A DNA stretch of 26,180 nt from Nitratifractor sp. (GCA_015485845.1 WFSU01000138.1:1-26180); one strand, 5' to 3'; positions 1-7,206 are shown, numbered from the stretch's first letter. Numbers and translations are program-made. The notes: generated by a model not told the origin, from the sequence alone.

Positions 1-307
1 CAATCCCCAGTGCTGTCTGCCAGGGGATTTTCATCCCCAGAACCAGCCCGTAGGCAAAATAGGCGTTGAGCCCCATACCGACACTCATCGCGATGGGCGT
101 GTTGCCCCACACCCCACTGAAAAAGGTTGCGAGGATCGTCACAAGTGCGGTGGCGGTAACGACCGCTGCCATCGGCAACCCGGCATCGGCCAAAATAAAA
201 CCGTTGACCGGTACAATATACATCATTGTCAAAAAGGTCGTCAGACCCGCCATAAATTCCGTCTTGACATCGGTGCCATGCTCGGCCAGCTTGAAACGTG
301 AAAACAT
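1..307 (-). CDS. AzgA/PbuG-type purine (guanine/hypoxanthine/adenine) permease, 5' part only
   Basis: The gene starts at the ATG at 307 and runs off the left edge, leaving 102 N-terminal residues. A GGGAG ribosome binding site lies about 7 nt upstream. The protein opens with a short cytoplasmic stretch (MFSRFKLAEHGTDVKTE) followed by GLTTFLTMMYIVPVNGFIL, which is the hallmark first membrane segment of the AzgA branch of nucleobase permeases, then a second hydrophobic segment and SVGMGLNAYFAY, the conserved motif of this family. Family members import guanine, hypoxanthine or adenine by proton symport at the inner membrane. The substrate cannot be decided from this fragment. It is divergent from the selD operon and probably has its own promoter with a -10 box at 342-347. 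Confidence 0.88.
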   Translation of the reverse strand, partial: MFSRFKLAEHGTDVKTEFMAGLTTFLTMMYIVPVNGFILADAGLPMAAVVTATALVTILATFFSGVWGNTPIAMSVGMGLNAYFAYGLVLGMKIPWQTALGI

Positions 308-341
308 GTGGAGGCTCCCAGAGTGAAGTTGTAGAGTCCAA

Positions 342-347
342 AGTATA
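342..347 (-). promoter_or_regulatory. Putative -10 box of the purine permease gene
   Basis: On the minus strand the hexamer TATACT lies 35 nt upstream of the permease ATG. No convincing -35 box is visible, which is normal for Campylobacterota sigma70 promoters. Confidence 0.45.
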
Positions 348-521
348 ACACGCTTCGGTTTTGGTGACCATTAATTGGGTCTCTTTTAGAAAAAGTGGGA
401 TACAATTGCATACTTAGGTTTCGAAACAGGCTCATGGATTGAGCAGACAAATATTGAAACAAAATCTGTCCTTTTCCCTTTCATTACAAATCTAAGAATA
501 TGTCTCTACAAGGATAGCCCC

Positions 522-1628
522 ATGAATCGTGTACTCCGTATGACCCTCTCCCTCATCGTATTGTTATCGCTTATGGCAGCGGCCAAACCCGTGACCCGAA
601 CGTTTCATGTCCATTATACGTTTGATCTCCATTACGATGCTGTAGGCTATCCGGCCAGGCTCTGGAATCCGATCCCCTTCAACAGTACATATCAGCACGT
701 TCGCTCGTTGACATTCCACGGAACCTACGACCGGTTCAACCTCAATCGGGACAATGCATACGATGCCGGCACCCTCTACACAGACTGGAATACAAGTGCC
801 CGCCCCAAGAAGCTCGAGATCGATATGGTAATTGAGACGCAGGATCGTTCCGTGCCCCTTAAAACAATCGAGAAAGCCAGTGCTCAGAATCTTCCGTTTC
901 CCGACAGCGTCAAACCCTACCTTCAGCCGACAGCACACATTCCGACGGATGGGATCATCCGTGGTGTCGCGCAGCGGATCGTCGGCAAAGCCACCGACCG
1001 TTTTGCCAAAGTCAAAGCGATTTACAACTGGTGCACTTCGCACACCTTCCGTGACAGCAAGGTCATCGGCTGCGGGAGCGGCGATGTCAATAAGATGGTG
1101 ACCCAGAAAGAGGTCGAAGATGTCTATCAACATGGATACTATGGCGGGAAATGTACCGATTTGAGCTCCCTGTTTGTTGCGCTGTTGCGTGCTGCCGAAA
1201 TCCCGGCACGCGAAGTGTTTGGTATCCGGCTGGGCAAAAGCCGTTTCTCCAAAGCACTGGGCAAGAGCGATGTCAAAGGTTTCGCCACCATTTCGACCTG
1301 GCAACATTGCCGAGCCGAGTATTACATCCCCGGTGCGGGATGGATCCCCTCCGATCCGGCTGACATTACCAAGCTGGAGCTTGTGGAGAAACGCAAGTAC
1401 GATGATCCGCGTGTTCAGGAGCTCAACGCCAAATATCTCCACTCCTGGGAGATGAACTGGGTCGGGTTCAACCACGGGCGGGATTTCGTCCTCTCTCCCA
1501 AACCGGAACAGTACCCCATCAATATGTTCGGCTACCCATACGGCGAAGTAGAGGATGAGGTGTTGGATTATTACGATCCGAGTCACTTCGCCTATACCAT
1601 CACCTCTCAAGAGATCACTCAACACTGA
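522..1628 (+). CDS. Secreted transglutaminase-like (papain-fold) protein
   Basis: This 368-residue protein starts with a Sec-type signal peptide (hydrophobic residues about 8-21, likely cleavage after MAAA). A transglutaminase-like core follows. Cys211 sits in GGKCTDLSSLFVALLRAAEI, His262 in QHCRAEYYIPGAGWI and Asp278 in PSDPAD, giving the Cys-His-Asp triad of the transglutaminase-like superfamily. Bacterial members are usually proteases or amidases rather than cross-linking enzymes, and the substrate is unknown. AAGGA at 510-514 is a good ribosome binding site. Its TGA overlaps the next ATG (TGATG at 1626-1630), so it is probably the first gene of an operon that ends with selD. A possible -10 box (TACAAT) lies at 401-406. 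The catalytic class is well supported; its role next to selenium genes is not known. Confidence 0.85.
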   Translation: MNRVLRMTLSLIVLLSLMAAAKPVTRTFHVHYTFDLHYDAVGYPARLWNPIPFNSTYQHVRSLTFHGTYDRFNLNRDNAYDAGTLYTDWNTSARPKKLEIDMVIETQDRSVPLKTIEKASAQNLPFPDSVKPYLQPTAHIPTDGIIRGVAQRIVGKATDRFAKVKAIYNWCTSHTFRDSKVIGCGSGDVNKMVTQKEVEDVYQHGYYGGKCTDLSSLFVALLRAAEIPAREVFGIRLGKSRFSKALGKSDVKGFATISTWQHCRAEYYIPGAGWIPSDPADITKLELVEKRKYDDPRVQELNAKYLHSWEMNWVGFNHGRDFVLSPKPEQYPINMFGYPYGEVEDEVLDYYDPSHFAYTITSQEITQH

Positions 1629-2218
1629 TGCTCAAACGGATAGACTGTACCAACCTCGATTGCCCGACACCGGTGTTGATCACCAAGGATGCGTTGGCTG
1701 AATTTGACGAGGGGATTCTGGAAGTGGAGGTTAACAGCCTCTCCTCCATCGGAAACGTTCTCCGTTTTGCCCAAAGTCAGGGGTTGTATGCCAGCTCCAA
1801 AAAAGAGGGTGATATTACGGTGATTTCCATCGTCAAAGGATACGAATGTGGTATCGAACTTCCCGACGGGACGCACAGCAGCGATCGGTCGTTCTGGACG
1901 CTGATTACCGGTGCGGTGGTTGCGGCGATTCTCGCGAGTACCTGCTGCCTGGGGCCGTTGTTGTTCCTGGTCTTCGGGATCAGCGCGGGGAGTCTGTCGT
2001 TTTTACAGGTGCTGGCACCGTATCATGACTATTTTACACTGGTGGCGGTCGGGGTCGTGGGGTACCTGTGGTGGGACTATCTCTTCCGTCGGCGCACAAA
2101 GCCTGTCTGTGAGGGGAGTTTGTGCAAAAACTACCTTCTGTACCTCAACATTGGTACGGCTTTCGTGGCCATTTTGAGTACCTACCCGTATTGGGTCAAT
2201 TATCTGTTAGGAGACTAA
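1628..2218 (+). CDS. TusA-domain / MerT-like membrane transporter fusion
   Basis: The 196 residues hold two domains. Residues 1-75 are a TusA (SirA/YedF) fold with the signature LDCPTPVLITKDAL, where Cys12 is the conserved persulfide or perselenide-carrying cysteine. Residues 90-196 match MerT along its whole length: helix one with the vicinal pair Cys106-Cys107 in ASTCCLGPLLFLV, then LAPY, a cytoplasmic loop with Cys161 and Cys166 (CEGSLC), and a third helix ending near YPYW. MerT normally imports Hg(II) and hands it from the helix-one cysteines to the loop pair. TusA domains pass sulfur or selenium as bound persulfide or perselenide. The neighbours are a MerP-like protein and SelD, with no merA or merR in view, so selenium import is more likely than mercury resistance (inference). 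The start overlaps the upstream stop. Confidence 0.85.
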   Translation: MLKRIDCTNLDCPTPVLITKDALAEFDEGILEVEVNSLSSIGNVLRFAQSQGLYASSKKEGDITVISIVKGYECGIELPDGTHSSDRSFWTLITGAVVAAILASTCCLGPLLFLVFGISAGSLSFLQVLAPYHDYFTLVAVGVVGYLWWDYLFRRRTKPVCEGSLCKNYLLYLNIGTAFVAILSTYPYWVNYLLGD

Positions 2219-2219
2219 G

Positions 2220-2498
2220 ATGAAAAAAATTGCATGGGGGATTGCACTGGGGATTTGTGCCCTTTTGGCCGCCCCGCACGAGGTCGTGATCGACGTCAAA
2301 GGGATGACCTGCCCACTGTGCACAACGGCGATCAAACACAGCCTTAAAAAAACATTCGGTGTCCTCTCGACACGTGTCTCTCTCAGCAAAAAGACGGCCC
2401 GTGTCCGCTATGATGACAACCAAACCGACACCCCTGCACTGCTTGAGGCGATCCGCCGGGCAGGGTACACCGGGGTGATTCGCAAGGAGAAACCATGA
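2220..2498 (+). CDS. MerP-like periplasmic heavy-metal-associated (HMA) protein
   Basis: This 92-residue protein has a short signal sequence (residues 1-18, AALLAAP region) and one HMA domain. The binding motif is GMTCPLC, with Cys31 and Cys34, followed by TTAIKHSLKKTFGV, typical of the small MerP/CopZ ferredoxin-like fold. MerP proteins bind a soft ion in the periplasm and pass it to MerT, and here a MerT-like protein is encoded just upstream with a 1-nt gap. AGGAG within the end of that gene serves as ribosome binding site. The last codon and stop overlap the selD ATG (ATGA at 2495-2498). The ligand could be Hg(II), Cu(I) or a selenium-thiol adduct; gene context favours selenium, which is inference. 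Confidence 0.85.
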   Translation: MKKIAWGIALGICALLAAPHEVVIDVKGMTCPLCTTAIKHSLKKTFGVLSTRVSLSKKTARVRYDDNQTDTPALLEAIRRAGYTGVIRKEKP

Positions 2499-3547
2499 AT
2501 CGATCCGGCACACAACCGCCTGCAACCGATCATCAACTCACCAAATACGTCAAAGCAGCAGGCTGAGCGGCCAAAGTGGCTCCGGGGGAGCTAGACAATA
2601 TCGTTGGCACGCTTGACTGCACGCATGAACATTTGATCGTCGGGATTGAGGGGAGTGAAGACGCAACCGTGTATCGCCTTGATGAGACCCGGGCGTTGGT
2701 ACAAACAGTGGATTTGATCACGCCGGTGGTGGATGATCCCTATGTCTATGGAGAGGTCGCGGCGGCCAACTCACTGAGCGATGTATTCGCGATGGGAGGG
2801 GAGGTGATCACGGCGATGAACATCGTGGGGTTTGACAGTTGCCACCATGGTGCTGAGGTGCTCGAAGCGATGCTGGCTGGCGGCCAGAGCAAAGTCGTCG
2901 AGTGCGGCGGCGTGATCGCAGGAGGGCACACGATCGAGACGCCGGAGATGCTCTACGGTCTCAGCGTGACCGGTATGATCCACCCCGAGCGGATCTACCG
3001 CAACAACACGCCACGGATCGGAGATGTACTGATCCTCACCAAACCGCTGGGGATGGGGATACTCACCACGGCGATCAAAGCCGACATGCTGGAACGGGAG
3101 CGCATCCCTGTCGTCGCCGAGATCCTGAGCCAGCTCAATTACCGTGCTTCGGTGGCGATGCAGGCGTACGATGTCAGTGCCTGCACCGACGTGACCGGTT
3201 TCGGACTGGCGGGGCATGCGTACGAGATGAGCGGGGGGCGATACACTCTGCGCTTTGCCTACGATGCGTTACCGATTCTCGACGAAGCCCGACCGTTGGC
3301 CGAGATGGGCATCGTCCCGGCCGGCAGCCACAACAACCGGGAATTCCTCGCCCCCAAAACCGACTTCGCCGTCCCCGGAGACGACATGCTCTTCTACGAT
3401 GCCCAAACTTCCGGAGGTCTCCTGATTTCCGTGGCATCGGATGATGCTCCCGGACTGCTCTCCCGGCTCATCGACGAGGGGTATGTCTACAGTGCCATCG
3501 TCGGAGAGGTTCTCCCTTTTGGAGAGACCTCTTTGGAAGTACATTGA
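2495..3547 (+). CDS. selD: Selenide, water dikinase (selenophosphate synthetase) with selenocysteine at position 24
   Basis: SelD makes selenophosphate from selenide and ATP, the selenium donor for Sec-tRNA and for 2-selenouridine. Reading begins at the ATG at 2495, preceded by a strong AAGGAG at 2484-2489. Codon 24 is TGA (2564-2566) in the context KAAG-U-AAKVAPGEL, exactly where SelD proteins carry their catalytic Cys or Sec. Reading through gives 350 residues, the family's usual length, with the ATP-binding and central motifs intact (GGHTIE, TKPLG, CTDVTGFGL). A simple ORF finder would start at 2576 and miss the active site. The gene overlaps the MerP-like gene by 4 nt. It implies that selA, selB and selC exist elsewhere in the genome. 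The 3' end converges on a minus-strand gene 3 nt away. Confidence 0.95.
2564..2593 (+). promoter_or_regulatory. UGA(Sec) codon and putative bacterial SECIS hairpin in selD
   Basis: Downstream of the TGA at 2564-2566, positions 2577-2583 (TGGCTCC) pair with 2587-2593 (GGAGCTA), one pair being G-U, leaving a GGG loop at 2584-2586. The loop begins 17 nt after the UGA and contains G residues, which fits the general pattern of bacterial SECIS elements (short stem, G in the apical loop, fixed distance from UGA). Pairing was done by eye. Confidence 0.7.
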
Positions 3548-3550
3548 GGG

Positions 3551-4159
3551 TTATCGAACCGTCCATTCTATCTCAAGCAATACCTCTTCTCCACACATCA
3601 CCACCGCATCAAACCGGTCACCGGGGGCATAGTAGCCGACCCCCTTAGGGGTGCCGGTCATGATCACGTCTCCGTCTTCGAGGGTCATGAAGCGCTCGAT
3701 TTCGGCGATCATTTCGGCCGGCTTGTACATCATCAGATTATAGGTAGCGTGCTGGACGCGTTCGCCGTTGATCCGCATCTCAAACGCGATGCGGGAGAGG
3801 TCGCCGTCGATGGGGACGAAGTCGCTCAATACCGCTGAGCCGTCGAAGCTTTTGGCACGCTCCCAGGGGAGGCCTTTGGTTTTGAGCCGGTTCTGGATAT
3901 CGGCATGGGTCAGGTCGAGCCCGAAGCCCACCCCGACCGTTTTTCCTCCCTCAATCAGGAGGCAGATTTCCCCCTCGAAGCGGCAATCTCCTCCGAAATA
4001 AGCGAGCGTGGGGGTAATCGCGGAGTTGGGTTTGTTGAAGACGACCATGTTTTCGGGTACTTCATTGCCCAGCTCTTCGATGTGTTCGACGTAATTGCGT
4101 CCGATGCAGACAACTTTGCTCGGAGTGAGGGTACGCTCTGCGAATGTGATCGTATTCAT
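3551..4159 (-). CDS. Fumarylacetoacetate hydrolase (FAH) family protein
   Basis: The 202-residue protein has the compact single-domain layout of FAHD1/YcgM-like enzymes, which hydrolyse or decarboxylate acylpyruvates and oxaloacetate with a bound Mg ion. Visible motifs are VCIGRNYVEH near the N-terminus, FNKPNSAI, the metal-ligand region FEGEICLLIE, GLDLTHADIQNRLKTKGLPW, AKSFDGSAVLSDFV and the C-terminal TGTPKGVG. GGGAG lies 5 nt before the ATG at 4159 and a TATAAT box sits at 4191-4196. It converges with selD and is divergent from the MarC-family gene. The exact substrate cannot be set from sequence; oxaloacetate decarboxylation or acylpyruvate hydrolysis are the common activities in this subfamily. 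Confidence 0.9.
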   Translation of the reverse strand: MNTITFAERTLTPSKVVCIGRNYVEHIEELGNEVPENMVVFNKPNSAITPTLAYFGGDCRFEGEICLLIEGGKTVGVGFGLDLTHADIQNRLKTKGLPWERAKSFDGSAVLSDFVPIDGDLSRIAFEMRINGERVQHATYNLMMYKPAEMIAEIERFMTLEDGDVIMTGTPKGVGYYAPGDRFDAVVMCGEEVLLEIEWTVR

Positions 4160-4190
4160 GCTATCTCCCAGTGAATAAATTTATGGTAGC

Positions 4191-4196
4191 ATTATA
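4191..4196 (-). promoter_or_regulatory. Putative -10 box of the FAH-family gene
   Basis: The minus strand reads TATAAT 31 nt upstream of the start codon. The short divergent spacer to the MarC-family gene (71 nt) must also hold that gene's promoter; TTATAC on the plus strand overlaps this site. Confidence 0.5.
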
Positions 4197-4230
4197 CATG
4201 ATGTACCATCGTTTTTCATAAGGAACACCC

Positions 4231-4848
4231 ATGCAAACCCTTCTCGAAGCCTTCCTCCAGCAAACCGTCACTTTCGCAGCGATCATGGATCCGGTCGGGG
4301 TGAGTGCGATGATGCTCGGGATGCTTTCTCATCAGGCGACCCGAAGCGAAGTGCTCACCATCGCCCGACAGGCGACGTGGACGATCACGATCGCTTTTTT
4401 CGTCGTACTCCTCGCCGGAGATGCGATCCTGCGTGCCTTCGGGATCGATCAAAATTCGCTCAAAGTGATTGGAGGAATTGTCCTGCTGATGATGGCACTT
4501 GAGATGCTCGGCAGCGGCAACAGCCGGATGCTCTCAGCGGACAACCAGGACAAAGTGGGTGTGATCCCGCTGGGAATCCCGATGATCTTCGGTGCGGGGC
4601 TTTTTACCACCGTGATCATCCTCCGTCAGCAGGCCGAGACCCTGAGCGGCATGGGTATGACGATCGCCGCCTTCCTTGTCAACGCATTGGTGATGTACCT
4701 TGTCCTCCGCTACGCGATCCACATCCGTAAGCTTCTCGGCATGACCGCCGAGAATGTCATCACCAAACTCATGGGGCTCATTACCGGAGCGATTGCGATT
4801 CAGTTCATCGTCGATGGGATTGTGACGCTGGGTAAGCATTATTTGTGA
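4231..4848 (+). CDS. MarC family integral membrane protein
   Basis: This 205-residue protein has about six hydrophobic segments. It shows the two half-repeats of the MarC (UPF0056) family: an N-terminal segment with FAAIMDPVGVSAMMLGMLS, a central IPLGIPMIFGAGLFTTVIIL (equivalent to the PLAIPLLAGPG motif), and a C-terminal GLITGAIAIQFIVDGI. MarC-type proteins sit in the inner membrane. Despite the name, the E. coli protein is not a proven multidrug pump and the transported substrate is unknown. AAGGAA precedes the ATG by 5 nt. The gene stands alone, followed by an inverted pair of REP-like hairpins. Confidence 0.9.
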   Translation: MQTLLEAFLQQTVTFAAIMDPVGVSAMMLGMLSHQATRSEVLTIARQATWTITIAFFVVLLAGDAILRAFGIDQNSLKVIGGIVLLMMALEMLGSGNSRMLSADNQDKVGVIPLGIPMIFGAGLFTTVIILRQQAETLSGMGMTIAAFLVNALVMYLVLRYAIHIRKLLGMTAENVITKLMGLITGAIAIQFIVDGIVTLGKHYL

Positions 4849-4857
4849 GGGATGTAT

Positions 4858-4935
4858 AGGAGTAGGGACTTCAGTCCCGTATCATATTGTCTCCTTAAAT
4901 CGTATTATTTTGACGGGGCTAAAGCTCCTACTCCT
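4858..4935. repeat. REP-like inverted pair A (GTAG type)
   Basis: The left unit is GTAG followed by the palindrome GGACTTCAGTCC (4862-4877). The right unit, read on the minus strand, is GTAG followed by GAGCTTTAGCCCC. The outer arms AGGAGTAGG (4858-4866) and CCTACTCCT (4927-4935) are perfect inverted repeats. This is the architecture of a BIME: two REP hairpins in opposite orientation with a short linker. It sits between the MarC-family gene and the luxS promoter. Confidence 0.8.
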
Positions 4936-4981
4936 GATGAGGTATTGTATATCGGGTTATTTGCTTTGACCGAGAGTAGGG

Positions 4982-4987
4982 TATAAT
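4982..4987 (+). promoter_or_regulatory. luxS -10 box
   Basis: TATAAT lies 28 nt upstream of the luxS ATG. A weak TTGCTT at 4961-4966 could serve as a -35 at 15 nt spacing. Confidence 0.6.
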
Positions 4988-5015
4988 TCGCCAAACTACT
5001 ACCAAGGAACTACCA

Positions 5016-5531
5016 ATGCCACTTCTCGATTCGTTTACCGTTGACCATACCCGAATGCCCGCCCCGGCTGTCCGCAAAGCCAAGACCATGCAAAGCCCGA
5101 GCGGGGATGTCATCACCGTCTTTGACCTCCGTTTCTGCCAGCCCAACAAAGGGATCATGTCGGTCGAAGGGATTCATACCCTCGAGCACCTCTTCGCCGG
5201 GTTTATGCGGGAGCATCTCAACGGCAAAGATGTGGAGATCATCGACATCTCTCCGATGGGGTGCCGGACGGGTTTCTACATGTCTCTGCTGGGTGCTCCG
5301 AAGAAAAAACGGGTCGCCAGAGCCTGGGAAGCCTCAATGCATGATATCCTCAATGTCCAATCCGAAGCCGACATCCCTGAGCTCAACAAATACCAGTGTG
5401 GTACCTACAAGATGCATTCGCTCAAAGATGCCAAAGCCATAGCCCAGAGCGTTCTGGATCGCGGTATCGGTACCATGAGCAATAAAAAACTTGCCCTCAC
5501 CAAAAAACAACTCCGGAAGCTTGGATGCTGA
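5016..5531 (+). CDS. luxS: S-ribosylhomocysteine lyase
   Basis: LuxS cleaves S-ribosylhomocysteine to homocysteine and the AI-2 precursor DPD, closing the activated methyl cycle in the cytoplasm. The 171-residue protein has the full family length. Metal ligands His54 and His58 sit in HTLEH, with Glu57 as catalytic base, and Cys128 lies in CGTYKMHSL. Cys83 (SPMGCRTGFY) is the second catalytic residue and Arg39 (DLRF) is conserved. AAGGAA precedes the ATG by 6 nt. The gene overlaps the next one by 7 nt, so the two are translationally coupled. Whether AI-2 is used as a signal or is a by-product here cannot be told. Confidence 0.97.
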   Translation: MPLLDSFTVDHTRMPAPAVRKAKTMQSPSGDVITVFDLRFCQPNKGIMSVEGIHTLEHLFAGFMREHLNGKDVEIIDISPMGCRTGFYMSLLGAPKKKRVARAWEASMHDILNVQSEADIPELNKYQCGTYKMHSLKDAKAIAQSVLDRGIGTMSNKKLALTKKQLRKLGC

Positions 5532-5830
5532 TCCTCATCCCTGTCGACGGTACTGACCCGAAACTTTCACGGGTGACAACACTGTTTGATCGGAAGAAAT
5601 GGGCGTTGATCGATTTTGATGAGGGAGTGGTCAAGGCGGTCAATTTCTATGATGATCGTACGGAGACGGGTGCGGAGTGGATTGATTTTGTGATTTTGGC
5701 AAACAAATTTGAGAGCTACATGGACTTCATGGAGGAGGGGATGATGGTGCTCTGTGTCCGTGAAGAAGAGACGATCGAGGATATCATCGAAGCGTTCAAA
5801 TTCAAAGAGCTCGATGAGGTGGGGTATTGA
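5525..5830 (+). CDS. Small conserved protein, possibly NifX/NafY-like fold
   Basis: The 101-residue protein overlaps the end of luxS by 7 nt and uses an ATG inside it. Its start (MLILIPVDGTDPKLSRVTTLFDRKKWALIDFDEG) resembles the opening of NifX/NafY-type domains (xIxIPVDG...S.VS..F.RA..F.I.D), and the C-terminal part (VILANKFESYMDFMEEGMMVLCVREEETIEDIIEAF) has the alternating strand-helix pattern of that fold. The glycine and cysteine features used for FeMo-cofactor binding are not evident, so a cofactor role is not claimed. It is acidic and has no signal or membrane segment. The function is unknown; tight coupling to luxS suggests co-expression. Confidence 0.8.
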   Translation: MLILIPVDGTDPKLSRVTTLFDRKKWALIDFDEGVVKAVNFYDDRTETGAEWIDFVILANKFESYMDFMEEGMMVLCVREEETIEDIIEAFKFKELDEVGY

Positions 5831-5869
5831 TAAATTTCCGTAAGTAATGTTTGTGTAATCTTTCTCGTG

Positions 5870-5875
5870 TATAAT
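5870..5875 (+). promoter_or_regulatory. -10 box of the ten-helix membrane protein gene
   Basis: TATAAT in the context GTGTATAATTCC lies 49 nt before the ATG at 5925. AAGGAAA upstream of that ATG is the ribosome binding site. Confidence 0.6.
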
Positions 5876-5924
5876 TCCGAGCTTTTTTATCCGATTTAAA
5901 TAATTTAAAACACAAGGAAAACAC

Positions 5925-7097
5925 ATGGAACAAAAACGTCCCCCCTACAATCCCCTCTACTGGCTCGGAGCCCTCGGGCCGGGAGGTCTGGCTGTCTCCT
6001 TCTTCGTCTACGCCAATTTCATGGTGCCCCACAAAGGGGTGCCGATGCTGACGTTTGATCATGCCTACCCCATGCTGATAAAGGGTGGCTCGATGGCCTA
6101 CCTGATCGGTGCGGTGTACGTGCTCTTTTTGATCGCAACTCTCTATCACTTCAAGCTGCTTTTCTGGAACATCAAAGAGTTTCTTGCTTACAAAAAAACC
6201 GAAGCGTATGAAGCGATGCGTACCAGCAACAACGAAGTGCAACTCTTCGCCATCCCGCTGACGCTGGCGATGACGATCAATGTCCTCTTTATTCTTGGAG
6301 CGCTCTTTGTTCCTCATTTGTGGGATGTTGTCGAGTATATGTTCCCGATGGCGATCGTAGCCTTCAGCATCACCGGCTACTATGTGAGCAAGATTTTCCT
6401 CGAGTATTTTGGCCGAATTCTGGCGCACGGGGAGTTTGACCTCGCCGAAAACAATTCTCTCGCGCAGATGCTCTCGATCTTTGCCTATGTGATGACGGGT
6501 GTCGGTTTCTCGGCCTCGGCAGCGATGAGCAAAACCCTGTGGGTTGAAGTGGCCGGAAACGTCGGAGCGATTTTCTTCTCAGCCATTGCTATCCTCCTGA
6601 TTCTGGTCAAGTTGGTACTCGGTTTCAAGAGCATGTTTGAACACGGGATTGCTCCGGAGGGTTCGCCTTCTATGTGGATTATGATCCCTATCCTGACGCT
6701 GCTCGGGATCACGTTTATTCGTCTTGATCTCGGATTTGAACACCATTTCCACAGTGAAGTAGCTCCGACGAGTCTCTTCTTTCTGGCGACGTTTGTTCTC
6801 TCTCTTCAAGTGATGTTCGGCAAGCTCGGCTACACGATTATGCGTCGTAACAAATATTTCCGCACCTATATCCAGTGGAAATACGGCAAAAACCAATCGG
6901 TAGGAAGTCTGGCGTTGATTTGTCCGGGGGTTGCTTCGGTGGTCTTTTATCTCTTCTTTCTCCATTTTGGCTTGGTGCATACCCACATGGTGGACAAATT
7001 TTCGATCGCATACTTTGTGTTGATGCTTCCGCCGTTGTATATCCACTTCAAGACGGTACAATACTTCTACAAAGTCAAAAATAACCTCGCTCTTTGA
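5925..7097 (+). CDS. Ten-helix membrane protein, SLAC1/TehA-like, possibly TsoY-type
   Basis: This 390-residue protein has about ten hydrophobic segments from residues 12-32 to 365-382. The opening LYWLGALGPGGLAVSFFVYANF and the helix-pair layout resemble the SLAC1/TehA anion channel superfamily. I recall a Campylobacterota family annotated as TsoY (seleno)protein with similar length and layout, but cannot verify it. The protein contains one cysteine only, Cys333 in LALICPGVASVV, at the start of a membrane segment. A histidine cluster (FEHHFHSEV, residues 271-279) and HFGLVHTH near the C-terminus could bind a metal or heme. The gene stands alone between its own promoter and REP-like repeats. 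The substrate is unknown. Confidence 0.85.
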   Translation: MEQKRPPYNPLYWLGALGPGGLAVSFFVYANFMVPHKGVPMLTFDHAYPMLIKGGSMAYLIGAVYVLFLIATLYHFKLLFWNIKEFLAYKKTEAYEAMRTSNNEVQLFAIPLTLAMTINVLFILGALFVPHLWDVVEYMFPMAIVAFSITGYYVSKIFLEYFGRILAHGEFDLAENNSLAQMLSIFAYVMTGVGFSASAAMSKTLWVEVAGNVGAIFFSAIAILLILVKLVLGFKSMFEHGIAPEGSPSMWIMIPILTLLGITFIRLDLGFEHHFHSEVAPTSLFFLATFVLSLQVMFGKLGYTIMRRNKYFRTYIQWKYGKNQSVGSLALICPGVASVVFYLFFLHFGLVHTHMVDKFSIAYFVLMLPPLYIHFKTVQYFYKVKNNLAL

Positions 7098-7108
7098 TTT
7101 CTAAATCA

Positions 7109-7157
7109 GGAGGCGGGACTTCAGTCCCGCACAATGCAGGGCTGAAGCCTTGCCTCC
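7109..7157. repeat. REP-like inverted pair B (GGAG type)
   Basis: The left unit is GGAG plus the perfect palindrome GCGGGACTTCAGTCCCGC (7109-7130). The right unit read on the minus strand is GGAG plus GCAAGGCTTCAGCCCTGC (7157 back to 7136). The linker between them is only 5 nt. It follows the membrane protein stop directly. Confidence 0.8.
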
Positions 7158-7206
7158 GTAGTAAATATTACGATTTATGTTGAACCAGCAAACATGCATT
7201 TATTCA

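Noticed and set aside
564..1625. A 353-residue open frame antisense to the transglutaminase-like gene
   Set aside because: It has no recognisable motif and lies opposite a gene with an intact catalytic triad and signal peptide. It is a codon-bias shadow in GC-rich sequence.
1628..2498. MerT-MerP as a mercury resistance operon
   Set aside because: No merA, merR or MerR-type promoter is visible, and the genes are fused to a TusA domain and coupled to selD. Hg transport is not excluded but is the weaker reading.
2564..2566. TGA in the selD frame as a nonsense mutation or evidence of a pseudogene
   Set aside because: It sits exactly at the catalytic Sec/Cys codon, with conserved residues on both sides, a strong ribosome binding site upstream and a hairpin downstream.
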